Shown piece after piece: positions 10,546 to 21,925 of a DNA stretch of 64,000 nt (the stretch's first letter is position 1; every line of letters begins with the position of its first letter). The stretch comes from Trifolium pratense (taxonomy: Eukaryota; Streptophyta; Magnoliopsida; Fabales; Fabaceae), in NCBI RefSeq assembly GCF_020283565.1, contig NC_060065.1, forward strand, positions 22,122,409-22,186,408, in the 5' to 3' direction. Below the pieces are notes generated by a model. It made no database searches. It was not told the DNA's origin and was given only the letters and a program-made list of their open reading frames with translations. A program made the translations under genes and the position numbers.

Positions 10546-10941
10546 GAAGGATTCATAGATATCACAGTCAAAGTTAGATGGTATATTTCTCTTATTTGTT
10601 TTTGTAATAAAGTGTTGTGTATAAAGCACCTTTTTTCTATTGGAGGAATGTATATTTTCTTTGTTTTATTGTTTTGTATAATTAATTTGATTTGTTAAAC
10701 ATGGTTATGAGAAACTGGTGGATCATTGTAAATAAAATGATGATATATATAATTTGTGATTATAATATTGAAATATTTGGTTGTCTATGACAACAATATT
10801 GTCTAGGCCACCATAACTCCACAGTTATAAAACAAAATACTAATCATTCCTTTAGAAGAAAATATAATTTGTGATAAGAGAAGCATTTGTATTTCTTCTT
10901 AGTTATAACCGAAAGAAAGTACAGCCTACTCAAAGTTATAA
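10546..10941 (+). other. NLR 3' flank
   Basis: Non-coding AT-rich DNA with AATAAA-like signals (for example TAATAAAGTG near 10605) that may serve the NLR gene. Bases 10843-10890 resemble 1132-1210. Nothing else was seen. Confidence 0.4.
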
Positions 10942-11330
10942 CACTACTAGAAAAATAGGATTTAGAGTCTGCCAAAAACCCATGCTAAGTGCCAAAAACC
11001 GACACTAAAGGTCAATTAGCGTCCGAGTCGGTCTGAGGCTAAAACCCATTGCCATGCCTATTTGTATAGCTGTCAAAATAGGAAAGCCTGAATGAGTCGG
11101 TCCGTCAAGCCCGACTTTTTTCCGGCTTGGGCTTTGAAAATCCTAGCCCGAATTGTTTTCGGGTTTTTTAACCCGGCCCGATAAAGCCCGATTAAAATAT
11201 GAGCTAGCCAGAATGGGCCATGGGCGGTCCGCTAGCCCGAATAAATTTTAATAAAAAAATTAAAATAAATATAAATAATTTGTTTCGGATGATTTGAATT
11301 TAGTTTGTACTATAAGAGTTTCTATTGTCG
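10942..11330 (+). mobile_element. CACTA element end and degraded flanking repeat
   Basis: CACTACTAGAAAAATAGG at 10942 is the terminus typical of plant CACTA (En/Spm) elements, followed by short motifs such as GCCAAAAACC in repeat. From about 11060 the DNA turns GC-rich with several GCCCGA/GCCCGG words common at one end of plant hAT-like repeats. No matching second end was found for either, so both look broken. Confidence 0.5.
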
Positions 11331-11405
11331 CCCTACGAGTTTCTTGAATATCATCCGCTATGGTGTTTTTTCCTCAAATTTCTCATTTTTACTACTTAAG
11401 TCGTG

Positions 11406-11717
11406 GATGAGTAAAAATAGGACACCCGAGAAACTCGTAGGTAGCGGATAAGTAAAAATAGGGCGCGCGAGAAACTCGTACGTAGGGGATGAGTAAAAAT
11501 AAGGCGTGCGAGAAACTCGTAAGTAGCGGATGAGTAAAAATAAGGCGCGTGCGAATCTCCTAAGTAGCGGATGAGTAAAAATACGACGCTCGAGAAACTT
11601 GTAAGTAGCGGGTGAGTAAAAATAGGGCGCGCGAGAAACTCGTAGGTAACATATGAGTAAAAATAGAGCGCGCGAGAAACTTGTAGATAGCCGATGAGTG
11701 AAAATACGGCGCGCGAA
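11406..11717 (+). repeat. 41-bp minisatellite, about 7.5 copies
   Basis: A unit of about 41 bases (GATGAGTAAAAATAGGGCGC then GCGAGAAACTCGTAGGTAGCG) repeats from 11406, with starts 41 bases apart (11406, 11447 and so on). A single inverted, diverged unit lies just before it at about 11325-11400. Copies differ at several sites, so the array is not very young. Confidence 0.85.
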
Positions 11718-11720
11718 AAT

Positions 11721-11721
<1 letters not shown>

Positions 11722-11773
<52 letters not shown>

Positions 11774-11787
11774 TATTATTATTATTA

Positions 11788-11819
<32 letters not shown>

Positions 11820-11834
11820 TATATTATATTATTA
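11722..11834. repeat. (TA)n then (ATT)n microsatellites
   Basis: About 45 bases of TA repeat followed by about 65 bases of ATT/TTA repeats. They join the 41-bp minisatellite to the start of the Helitron at 11835. Short frames here encode only Tyr/Ile repeats and are not genes. Confidence 0.9.
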
Positions 11835-14800
11835 TCTTTTACTAGTAAAAGGAAGGTTGAGTTGCTCACAAGCAAGTATTGTGATGATGTGGCACTCTAT
11901 AAGAAAAGTTTACAATCTTTATTAAAACCTTTTCATATTTCATATAATAGAGTTACTCTAATAATAAATTATAAACAATAATAATATATTAAGAAAAAAA
12001 CTAACACAATTTATTGTTGTTGAATTGAGACAAAAATGAATTGCAAGCAATGAAAGGTGGAATGATGCATCATGTTATTATTTTAATTGCATTGCAATAT
12101 ATTATTAAAATATATATTGAATGTTACAATTCCATATTAATGCAATTGAAAACAAAGAATTCTTGGAGACACTAATATTAAATATGTAAATTTAGCTAAT
12201 TATCAAACACAAACTCTATATAAAGTTAACCCAAAAGATAATTATCACCACCACCATATCAGGAAGTCTACCTTCTATGTTTTAACAAAATTTTAATTTA
12301 TCTATCTCATGGCAAAAACTCTATGGTTTCTTTGTCTAACATCTCCATGAGAAAAAGTTATGCATCTTCACCTTCCATATCTTCATCTTCCATATTTTAA
12401 TTTATCTATCTCATGGCAAAAACTCTATAGTGTCTTGAATTGATTTAAAAGCTATTGTGTGCATATATATAGTTACATCATAAGTATATTGGTTTTTGTC
12501 CTTGGTAGGTGATGGTGTCTAACCTCATAGAATATCAGGTATGTCTACATGTGATTGATTAAGAAATTAATATACATATATGTGATAGTTGCCTATTAAT
12601 ATGTTTGTAAATTGGAATTTTTCTATTACTCTGAGTTTAGAACATCTCTAATCATTTTTTATATTTCTTTTTTAGGTTGGATATTTTTTTAAATATTAAC
12701 CGGTGTTTTGTTCGATGATTAATTAAACTTTGAGTTGAATCGATTAATATGAATATGACTATTTTTTCATGTAAAGGAAGAGAACAGGATAAAACATACT
12801 TCTATTTTTGCTTACGTTGCATCCTTGCTCCTTATAAAGTCTATGAAATGACACCTCGTGTAAGGATGTGTATTTAACTCTAATGGCAGTTTGTAAACCA
12901 TCATTTTTTTAATTGATATAATGTTTGTAATTAGACAACTTTTCTTTTTCATTTATTATTTTATTAGTCTAATGTTTTAGCTTATTTGTTTCTTATTTTC
13001 TTTTTCATTTATTATTTTATTTTATATAAGGTAAAAGATTTGTATAAAAAATTGTTGATTAATGGGAATATAATTAATTTTTTTATGTGAATAAGTTGAA
13101 GAGGATAAAAGAGACTTCTATTTATTGATTTTGAAGTGCCTTAAAATTTATATAGGTCGAGGGTATATTGATGTTGGAGGCATTCAATTAAAAGAGGACA
13201 ATCCAAATAATTTATAAATATAAATATGTGTCTCATTTTTAAATACTATATTGTCTACAATGTGTAGGTGATCTACTTGATCTTGATCAAGAGAAATATA
13301 GAAACAAAAACAAAGTAGAAATTAAAATAAGTTTTTTTTTGTAGTTGACACTCAAGTCATGCGGTTCTTATAATTGTAATACATGCAAGAAGTTATATTG
13401 ATTCAACTTAACTTAGAGGTTGTCCAAATATATAATCTTCATGCATTTATCGTATAACACTCGCCTAAATCTGGATGGTTCAATATGAATATATATGAAT
13501 TTTAATAGACGGTCCTATTTTAATCTACGCATGCCATCTTATTCTTACAACCATAAAATGAATCAATGAAAAGAATTGTGCTAAAAACATGTTAGTTTAG
13601 AAATTGTGCTAAATACTTTTTCCTCCCACTTAGAATTGTACTAAAAACTTTCTAAATTAAATTAAAAAAAGACAAAAATTATTAAATAAAAATTGGTGAT
13701 GCTCATTTGTCAAAATAAATTTTAGATATTATTAAAACCGTAGATGTTAAAATATATTTACATATATTTAGAAAATATAATCACACATATATTTAAACAT
13801 ATTTACACAACTAAAATTCACCAATAATTCAAAAATTATTAATTTAATTTACATAATCACCTACTTTTTGGATAAATTAAGTACATGTTCTAAAAGAATG
13901 TTTACGTTATGGCTGAAAATAAAATATTAGAATATTTATAAGAATCAAATGATATTTTTTTAAGCAAATATGAAGATGCCACATGTTAAATCTTATTCAT
14001 CTATAAGACTTTCTTTACCTTAACCAAATAACTAAACCTATATTCAAATATATAAAATCTTCGTCCAAACTTATATATTGACAACAACAAATATTCAAGT
14101 TTATATAATATAATAAGAAAAATAAAATAAATGTTCAAGAAAATATTAAATAAGAGGGACAAAAACTAACAATAATTTTGAAGAGACACAAACCTCACCA
14201 AGAAAAACAAAAACAAACCAAAAACAAAAGGACCAAGCAAAAAAAAAATGTGAACCAAACAATAGACTAAAAAATTGGGACTAATAAAGTTGGAATAAAA
14301 TTTCACTAAGCGAATAAGTGAGAATAAACTCCAAGAAAAAGAGAGATGAGTAAGTAGATAAGCTATTTAGAACCTTAAATTGCATAAAACGTAGTAAGCA
14401 AATACACTATTTGATACATAATTTTCAAAAAATGAGATCACGTGGAACAAATAGTCAAAGCCACCATATATGAATCATATTCTATAATCAAAACTTATTT
14501 TAACATTTCTCATGAGAAATATTGTCTACAAGTATAATTAGGTATGCCTCCAACTCTTATTGAAAATAATAAAATAAGGGATACATCAAAAATAAAAAAC
14601 AAAGTGACATATGACTATAAAATTGTAACTCATATAAAGAAAACTAAAATCTCATATGATTACACTAATAAAATAAAAAATTATACATCCTTTCAAACTT
14701 ATGAAATATTATAAGAGATCTATTACATTAAAATATAAACAAACTACAATATAAATTAATAAAAAATCTAATAATTCTAAACAATTTTTTTTACACATAT

Positions 14801-14949
14801 ACTAATATTAAATATAATCATATTTTAAAATAATATCTATTATTTAACTATATGTGATTATAGTTATCGCAATTATTATTTTTTATTTATAAAAATATTT
14901 TAATTATATATTTTAATCAAACCCGTGCAACGCACGGGTTTACCCCTAG
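11835..14949 (+). mobile_element. Non-autonomous Helitron A (about 3.1 kb)
   Basis: The left end begins TCTTTTACTAGTAAAAGG and continues through GTGATGATGTGGCACTC, which fits Helitron 5' ends. The right end has a hairpin, CCCGTGC-AAC-GCACGGG (about 14922-14938), followed by TTTACCCCTAG ending at 14949 before a T, the classical CTAG-T Helitron terminus. The interior is AT-rich non-coding DNA with a 102-bp tandem duplication (about 12292 and 12394) and no RepHel gene. Bases 13464-13487 match 24 bases of the PIAL-like gene with one mismatch. The 5' end is defined by similarity to element B and is less certain than the 3' end. Confidence 0.7.
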
Positions 14950-16079
14950 TACTAGTAAAAGGAAGGTTGAGTTGCTCATAAGCAAGCATTGTGATGATGT
15001 GGCACTCTATAAGAAAAGTTTACAATCTCTATTAAAACATTTTCATCATCTCTTTTTTAAATTTTAATTATCAAATTATCACTATATACAATTATCGTAA
15101 AAATAAAAAAACTTCTTACAAATTATGGTTACCAAATCCAAAAGTAATTTCTTTGCTTCACTAATAAAAAATTATACTACTTTTTTAAAAAGATTGTACT
15201 AATGCAAAATCTAAATTAATAATTTGACATTTAACAATTTTTATTAATTTCTTAATTATATCAATATTTTAATTTGATATATTGATAATTAAAATGATTT
15301 ATAGTGATAATTTGATATATTGATAATTAAAATTAAAATGATTTAATTAAAAGAGTGGTTATATAAAATTCGTTCCTTGAGATTCCACAAAATGCTGAGG
15401 TTTAATTCTAACTCATATATAAATTTTAACCATCATATGTTACACAAGTTTTTAATAATAAAAATAAAAAAAACTATTTTACATGGGGTAAATTCCAAGT
15501 GATATATAAATTTTAACTATCATATATAGGATAAATTATCACTGATAAAAAATTTAAAATAATTATCATATATGACACAAGTTCTTACTAAGAAAAATTT
15601 CAAAAAATCTATTTTACACGGGGTAAATTCTAACTGATATATAAATTTAACTATTATATACTGGATAAATTATCACTGATAAAAAATTCAACATAATTAT
15701 CATATGTGACACAAGTTCTTACTAATAAAAATTTCAAAAAAAAAAAAAAAAGTTTACACAGGTTTAATTCTAACTCATTTATAAATTTTAACTATCATAT
15801 ACGGGATAAATTATCATCGATAAAAATTTCAAAATAATTATCACATGTTAGACAAGTTCTTAATAGTAAAAATTTCAAAAAAAAGTATTTTACATGGGGT
15901 AAATTCTAAGTGATATATAAATTTTAACTATCATATACAGGATAAATTATCACTGATAAAAAATTTAAAATAATTATTATATGTGACATAAGTTCTTTCC
16001 AATAACTTAAAAAAATCTATAACTTAAAAAAATATCGTCGTAAAGTTACGACCCGTGCTATCGCACGGTCTATTACTAG
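14950..16079 (+). mobile_element. Non-autonomous Helitron B (about 1.1 kb)
   Basis: The first 97 bases or so (from 14951) are nearly identical to 11841-11937 of Helitron A, with the same GTGATGATGTGGCAC segment. The 3' end has the hairpin GACCCGTGC-TAT-CGCACGGTC (about 16049-16070) and then TATTACTAG ending at 16079 before T. Helitron B starts immediately where Helitron A ends. Its inside holds the minisatellite at about 15360-16015. No coding frame is present. Confidence 0.7.
15360..16015 (+). repeat. Dimeric minisatellite inside Helitron B
   Basis: A unit of about 134-139 bases repeats four to five times (TTTTACAYGGGGTAAATTC near 15478, 15612, 15751, 15889). Each unit is two related halves of about 65 bases, one with GGTAAATTCTAACTGATATA and one with GGATAAATTATCACTGATAA. 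The same words, in opposite orientation, fill 51900-52830 in Helitron C. Confidence 0.75.
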
Positions 16080-16641
16080 TTTATTAATATTACTTATCAC
16101 TTGTTTTTTGGTATAATCTATTTGTTTTTACTACTTTTTAAGTTTTAAATATAATTGTTATTCCCTAATATTGTTTTTTAACCTATTATATATGTTGTAC
16201 TTTACATTAAGCCTATTATTTTACCCTTCTTTACAATATTAATATTTATTAAAAAAAATAATTTATAATTTAAATATCCAAAAACATATCAAATTAAACT
16301 ACACTAAATTGAATTAGATTTAATTTTTTTCATTAGTCATCCGAAATTAAACTGAACCATAAGTCTTTTTTTTTTTTTGAATTAGATGAATTTTTGCCAC
16401 ATAACATATCCAAATCGAACCTCCAAGCACCCCCCTACTAGGAAAGAATATCATACAGTTCACTTCACACCATTGAGTATCAATACATTTGAAGAAGAGG
16501 GGTTTTCTTCGAAACACGAGATATATGGGTATGCAAACAAAACAATAAAACCGACCATATATCTTTTTTTTCCTATTATGATTCTATAGTTTCACATTTT
16601 AAGGCATGATATGCTTTCTTCACAAAAACTGTTGCGACAAG
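16080..16641. other. Intergenic, nothing recognised
   Basis: AT-rich DNA. A short frame at 16386-16589 has no recognisable domain and no gene-like context. Confidence 0.4.
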
Positions 16642-17036
16642 TGTGAGATGGGTTAATTCTCACATTGCTTAGAAAAGCGGAGATTTAGTGATTTATAAGT
16701 GAGAGGACCATAAACCTAATGTCAGGTTTTGGGTTAAGATGTGATGTCCAACTCACTTATGTAGTTGTTGAGTGTCCAATGTGATGATTCCCAAACACCC
16801 TCGTGACCCAACTTTGGTATCAAAGCCGATGGCTCGACGAAGAGTTCGACCGGCTCCTTGTATCGAAAATCTTCCTGACACAAGTGTATGGATGAAAGAA
16901 GCTTCCGCTTGAGGGGGAACATAATGAATTGAATACTCGCTTAAGGTTTTGGTTTAAAGTGTGATGTCAAACTCGCTTGTATAGTTGCTCTGAACCTGAT
17001 GTGGATGATTCCCTGACTATCCCTCGTGACCCAACA
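16642..17036 (+). mobile_element. TRIM retrotransposon (miniature LTR element)
   Basis: The 5' LTR runs from TGTGAGATGGG at 16642 to about 16811. TGGTATCAAAGC at 16814-16825 is a tRNA-Met primer site. The purine tract TGAGGGGGAAC ends at 16920 and a 3' LTR follows to 17036. The LTRs share AGGTTTTGGGTTAAGATGTG-like DNA and both end CCCTCGTGACCCAAC. The 3' LTR lacks about 85 bases of its left part. The internal region is only about 110 bases and codes for nothing, which is the TRIM definition. The LTRs differ at many sites, so it is old. Confidence 0.75.
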
Positions 17037-17185
17037 AAAACATAATCACTTAAGCAATCAAAACTTGTAATGAACGTTTCTTTTGACAGAAGAAGTCTCA
17101 ATTTGCGTGTAAATAAGTTAATCAAGGATGAGTTGGCATCACATTTATCACCTATTGGCACTGCATGCATAGCATGATGCTGTAC

Positions 17186-17194
17186 CTATAAATA
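17186..17194 (+). promoter_or_regulatory. TATA box of the strictosidine synthase-like gene
   Basis: TATAAATA about 60 bases before the ATG at 17252, between the TRIM element and the gene. The spacing leaves room for a short leader beginning near 17220. Confidence 0.5.
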
Positions 17195-17251
17195 CATTGT
17201 TGAGTTCATAGTTAAGACTCACACCTTACAAATTTAATTACATCAAAGTTC

Positions 17252-18433
17252 ATGTTGAATATGGCTATGGTTGTAATCACAGCAACTCTTGTGATCTTCC
17301 TCTTGTGCTCTTCATCATCAGAAGCTATATTACAGAAAAGGCTTCAGGTCAGCTACCATCGCCACTGACAGGACCAGAGTCACTGGCATTTGATTTAACT
17401 GGCGGAGGACCTTATGTTGGCTCCTCAGATGGAAGGATTTTCAAATATATTGGTCAAGATGAAGGATTTATAGAATATGCTTCCACTTCTAGAAACAGGT
17501 AAATATATAAATCATTTATCAACTTAGCTTGATTAAAAGCCTAATATGAGTTTTATAAATGCTAATATTTTGTTTTTCCAGGGACAAGACACTCTGTGAT
17601 GGCCTTGCTGATTTCTCAGAACTCCAGGCAACATGTGGACGGCCTTTAGGATTGGGTTTCCATCAGCAGACAGGCGATTTGTATGTAGCCGATGCTTATT
17701 TTGGACTTGTTAAGGTTGCTCCTGGTGGAGAGAATGTAACACAAATATTTGGACTTGAAAATGCAAATTCTGCTAGGTTTACCGATGGTTTGGATGTAGA
17801 TCCTGACACTGGAATCGTTTATTTTACCGAAGCTAGCACTAATTATCAGTTCAAGTAAGCATAATTTTCAGTTCAGCTTATAGCAGATTTTATTAGTTCG
17901 TGCAAGTAATGAAATATGTTGCATGATTTTTTTGTAGAGATTTCGAGACACTGATAGACAGTGAAGATAAATCAGGAAGCCTACTTAAATATGATCCAAG
18001 CACCGACCAAACGACCTTGTTGCTAGGAAATCTTGCGATGCCATCTGGTGTGGCAGTTAGCAGCGACGGCTCATTTGTTCTTGTTGGTGAATATCTGGCA
18101 AACCGAATTCAAAGAGTGTGGCTTAAAGGACCAAATGCATTTTCATCAGAATTATTCATGCCACTTGCTGGAAGTCCAAATAACATCAAGAGAAATTCAC
18201 GAGACCAATTTTGGATTTCAGTGAATGGTATTTTTAGGTCACCAATATTTCGAAGAAATATAAATTTTCCTACAGGAGTCAAAGTGAGCGAGAATCGTAT
18301 AATTTTACAGATCGTGTCTCTTAATTCTGAGTATGGTACTGAATCAGCTAGTGAGATTCAAGACTATAATGGAACACTCTATTCTGGTTCCCTGCAAGCT
18401 TCTTATGCTACCATTTTTACCACCCTCTTGTAA
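17252..18433 (+). pseudogene. SSL: Strictosidine synthase-like (SSL) gene with frameshift
   Basis: Exons are about 17252-17498, 17582-17854 and 17938-18433, each joined by GT-AG introns that keep the frame. The ATG at 17252 opens a hydrophobic signal peptide (MLNMAMVVITATLVIFLLCS). The body has SSL hallmarks: LTGPESLAFD, CGRPLGLGF, DLYVADAYFGL, FTDGLDVD, MPSGVAVSSDG and EYLANRI. These six-bladed propeller proteins enter the secretory route; most plant SSLs lack the true strictosidine synthase reaction. After codon 32 the five bases GTCAG at 17348-17352 look like a duplication of the preceding CAG and shift the frame, so signal peptide and body are not in one frame as written. Without them the product would be about 336 residues, the usual length. 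A polyadenylation-like AATAAA lies near 18525. It may be a recent pseudogene or a sequence error. Confidence 0.8.
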
Positions 18434-19984
18434 AATGCTTTAAACATTTACTCATTGCTACCTTTGTATGGTTATATGCTGGATGTTGTTTAGTGTGCAC
18501 CTGTGTTTGTGTTTTGGAGTCATTAATAAAACTTTGCTATTTAAAAAATGTTTTATCTATTACTTTTAAATTTATGTTTTAAAGTATTTTTATCCCGTTG
18601 TGATTTCTATTTGGAGTGGCTAGGTCGACAATGTGTATTGGTTTGCAGGTCAACGAATGAGATTTAGTTAGCTCTCACAGTTAAAGAAATCTATAAATAC
18701 ATTTGCTATAGCTAGGCCGTTAGCTAGTTGATATTGTGCAAGTGTACGACTTTATTGCGTTGTAAAATTATCGATTTATAGGGATTTTGTTGAGTACTAA
18801 ATATTTTTCTTTTTTACTGTGTTTAGCTAAAAACAATTGATATCTTAGAAGATTTAATATGGTTAGGTTTGAGAAAAGATTTAATATAAATAAACATCTT
18901 TTTTTGACACAAATATAAATAAATATTCCTGAAGATGGCAGAGAATGAAGAGAAAAGGAAAGAATTTGTTATGAGCTAATTCTGAGCTGGCAAGGCCACG
19001 TGGCATAACTAACTCTATGCAGTTAAAACAAACTAACTAACAGAATGAAGAGCTAAGCTAAGATATGAATCTACTTTAAGCTATCATGACCCTTGTTCTG
19101 CAAGTAACACTTGTTCTGCATCACTTGATGTGGCTTGTTGATCATTTTCATTCAATAAATATCTTAGAAGTATGGATTCATCACAAGAATACGTTCAATT
19201 AAAATTCCAAATCTTTCATTTGTTATGGAAAATCTATTATATAAAATATCAAAATCCAAGGTATACTAATGAAGCTCACGTCCTCTCTCGGGTATGTCCG
19301 ATGACAACCGCATTAGTATGTTCTCAACCATTTAGGTCTCTTATTTTCATGACTTACAATATTGCTATAAATCTTTAAGAGCAATTACCCTATATCACAT
19401 CAAGCTGCCCTTTAGACTATTCTGGTGTTTCAAAGTTCTTCTTCAATCTTATAGCTCCGCCACCTACCTTCACCTCTGTTTTTTGGTCAATGTCTTAGAT
19501 TATGCATTATAGCCTTATGATTATCCAAATTCTATTTGCCAATGCCAACTTCCCCTCTCGGTCCTTCGTTTATATTTAGAGTCGAATAACTATAAACCTC
19601 TGAATCTCTGATATATACATACTTAAAAATGCAATAAGTTTGAATTAGATACTGTTTTTAAATTCAAGATAAAGAAATATGAAGTATGGAAAGTATATCC
19701 TTAGACTACTTTCAATTATTCTAAGTCTCATGGTGAGCAGCACATAAAATAAAAGAAAGCAATAAAATAAAAGACAAAGAATTAGAAAACTTAACTTGAA
19801 TAAAATGAGAACAAGTAACAAAGTTTATAGGTGAATGCTTCATGATATATGACTAAGATTACAAGCCTTTATATAGGAATTAGGAACCCTAAATTTGGAC
19901 TATTCAGTAGCCACAGACCTTAGGTGCTGACTATTTATGAATCTATTGAAGTACACAAAGCCTAACGAACAAAAACTAGACACT
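18434..19984. other. Intergenic, nothing firm
   Basis: AT-rich DNA. CTATAAATACATTTGC near 18690 resembles the TATA region of the SSL gene. A frame at 19172-19378 has no recognisable product. Confidence 0.4.
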
Positions 19985-20420
19985 CAACAAAACTTGCTAT
20001 GGTTGTAGTTCTGCATTACCCAATCCACCATTCAATTCACAATCTAGTAACACATTGCTAGCCTTTATGTCTCTCTCTATGGCTCCAATTCAAGCTTTAC
20101 TTTTGGTTGGTTGTATTGATAGTTATCTAAACTTCCATTAGGCATGTAATCATAAATCAGAAGTAACTTGCCTTTTCGCATGCAATTGCCGAAAAGTGGA
20201 ACAACATTCATGTGACGAAGATGACTGGCAATTTACGACACTGAAATCAAGTTTGGAACCTGTCATCACACCTTGGTAGACTCTACCAAATCCACTAACA
20301 TCCCTAAAACCCTTTGTGGTGAAGCACAAATCTTTGAACTTAAAGCAATGTGGGCCATATTCATGCTCCCAATCTTCATCCTTTTGATAACATCTCAATG
20401 GAAAAATATTCAAACCACAA
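19985..20420 (-). pseudogene. L-type lectin receptor kinase fragment
   Basis: On the minus strand pieces of the LecRK juxtamembrane and kinase region follow in order: WEHEYGPHCFKFKDL, then GFGRVYQGVMTGSKLDF, then [16 protein letters not shown], and after a deletion [19 protein letters not shown], the catalytic-loop region with its HRD motif changed. They lie in different frames, with a stop after the last piece, and the lectin and transmembrane domains are absent. This is a decayed relic. Confidence 0.8.
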
Positions 20421-21700
20421 GAAAAACAGCAGCTGAACCATGATGTTTATTAAATAATATCTAGTCTATATACATGATCAAAAAACAAAGGAAGAGGAAG
20501 AGAGTTTGAAACAAAAACTCATAAAAATTAGAGCTGGTCAGCAAAATCGTCAAAGTTTCGTGTTAGATATAAAACAATTCATACATTTCCACCTAACAAC
20601 TTAAGCTTTTGAAAATGGTTCTTGAACACATGGCCACTTGGCAAAAGAGGCTTTGGTACTGTATTTAAATCACAAGGAGCAAGAAAAAGAAAAACCATTC
20701 ATAATTTGAAGTAGTAACAATCTCTTGCCATAGGACCTTAATTCTAACATATTCCAGTAAGAACAAGCATAATCAAACAACTATGAAACCAAATAGGACT
20801 TAGAACAATTGCCAATTCAATGCAACAAAGCAAAATAAAATTAAAAGCATCCAAACACAATCGTTATTGAGCCACAATAGAATACGTCAAGACTAAATAT
20901 ATACCATTATCTTGCGATGGCGCGGATGGTTGGAAAACTTATAACCGGAGGCGTGTAACCACTGAACTAAGGAATTATCCGTAAATATTGCGCAACTCTC
21001 CCAGAATACAACCGGTTCTTCTCGACGATAAACATGTCGAGGCTATCAAGACACGAGAATGTCACAAGGTAGGTAACTCAACACTTTGTTTGCAAACGTT
21101 CATATTAACCAAGTATCAAAACGTGCAACAATTCATTCATAGTAATTTACATGAAATTAATGCATTAAGTATAAATATAAATATAAATTAATTAATTTAA
21201 AAGTAACAAAACGTAAAGCATGACACTTTCCAAATATTTAATAATAAATTATAAAATAAGTAACTTTTGAAATATACAAAATCCATATACTTGACACAAA
21301 GAATCCGGTTTTTGGCCTATGTAGATTGCAATGGAGTATGCCACGTCGGATGATTGCTAGTGGGCCATGGTGTGTGGTTTTTGCGTGGGATAATTTCGTT
21401 GTTTTATTTTTTTTTTTATTTTTTTTGCGTTTGGTGTCTAGAAGAAGCTCTGCGAGACTGCATATGCTAGGTTGTGATTCAGAAAATTCAATGAATCTGG
21501 TCGAATTCCATCCTTGTGTTATTGAGAGGTTCATTTGGGGTTGGTTGATCTGGTGACTGGTGGAGGTAGAATTTCCCCTTATTATTTCCCCCTCAAACAA
21601 GTTTAGGGTTATTTGAATTTTGAATTCTCCATAATTTTCCCTCCTAATTGGATTTCTACTTATCCAGTGGCCTATAAATTGGGGATGGGGAATTTTGAAT
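20421..21700. other. Intergenic, nothing firm
   Basis: Mixed AT-rich DNA. A tRNA-like minus-strand patch (TTAGTTCAGTGGTTACACGC, about 20930-20985) may be a SINE head. Frames at 21238-21600 and 21326-21556 overlap on opposite strands and resemble nothing known. Confidence 0.35.
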
Positions 21701-21704
21701 TCCC

Positions 21705-21925
21705 CCTTATGATTTGGTCAGATGTAAAAGGTCCAATTTAATTAAAAAAAAAAAAAATTGGTCAGCTGAAACACGAGAACAGAGGTAAAAGGGGATACTT
21801 TTACATCTGGCGAATGTCAGATGTAAAAAGCGTAAACTTACTACTTCTCGTACGTCTACCTCTGACTGGGGCCAGATGTAAAAGGGGGTTTTTGCCAGAT
21901 GTAAAAAGTGTTTTCTGTACTAGTG
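21705..21925 (-). mobile_element. CACTA element terminus
   Basis: Read on the minus strand from 21925 the DNA begins CACTAGTACAGAAAACAC and then carries at least four sub-terminal copies of TTTTACATCTG in both orientations, as CACTA ends do. It abuts the LINE at 21926 and cuts its RNase H region. The opposite end was not found, so the left boundary is not known. Confidence 0.6.

Noticed and set aside
11406..11717. 41-bp repeats as a CRISPR array
   Set aside because: Repeats are directly adjoining without spacers, diverged, and lie in plant nuclear DNA.
11694..11981. Tyr/Ile-rich frames on the plus strand
   Set aside because: They translate TA and ATT microsatellites and have no gene context.
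20930..20985. tRNA gene on the minus strand
   Set aside because: Only a D-arm-like part fits; no complete cloverleaf can be drawn. It may be a SINE head.
10942..21925. The two CACTA termini as ends of one 11-kb element
   Set aside because: Their terminal and sub-terminal sequences differ (CACTACTAGAAAAATAGG versus CACTAGTACAGAAAACAC), and several complete elements lie between without a CACTA transposase.
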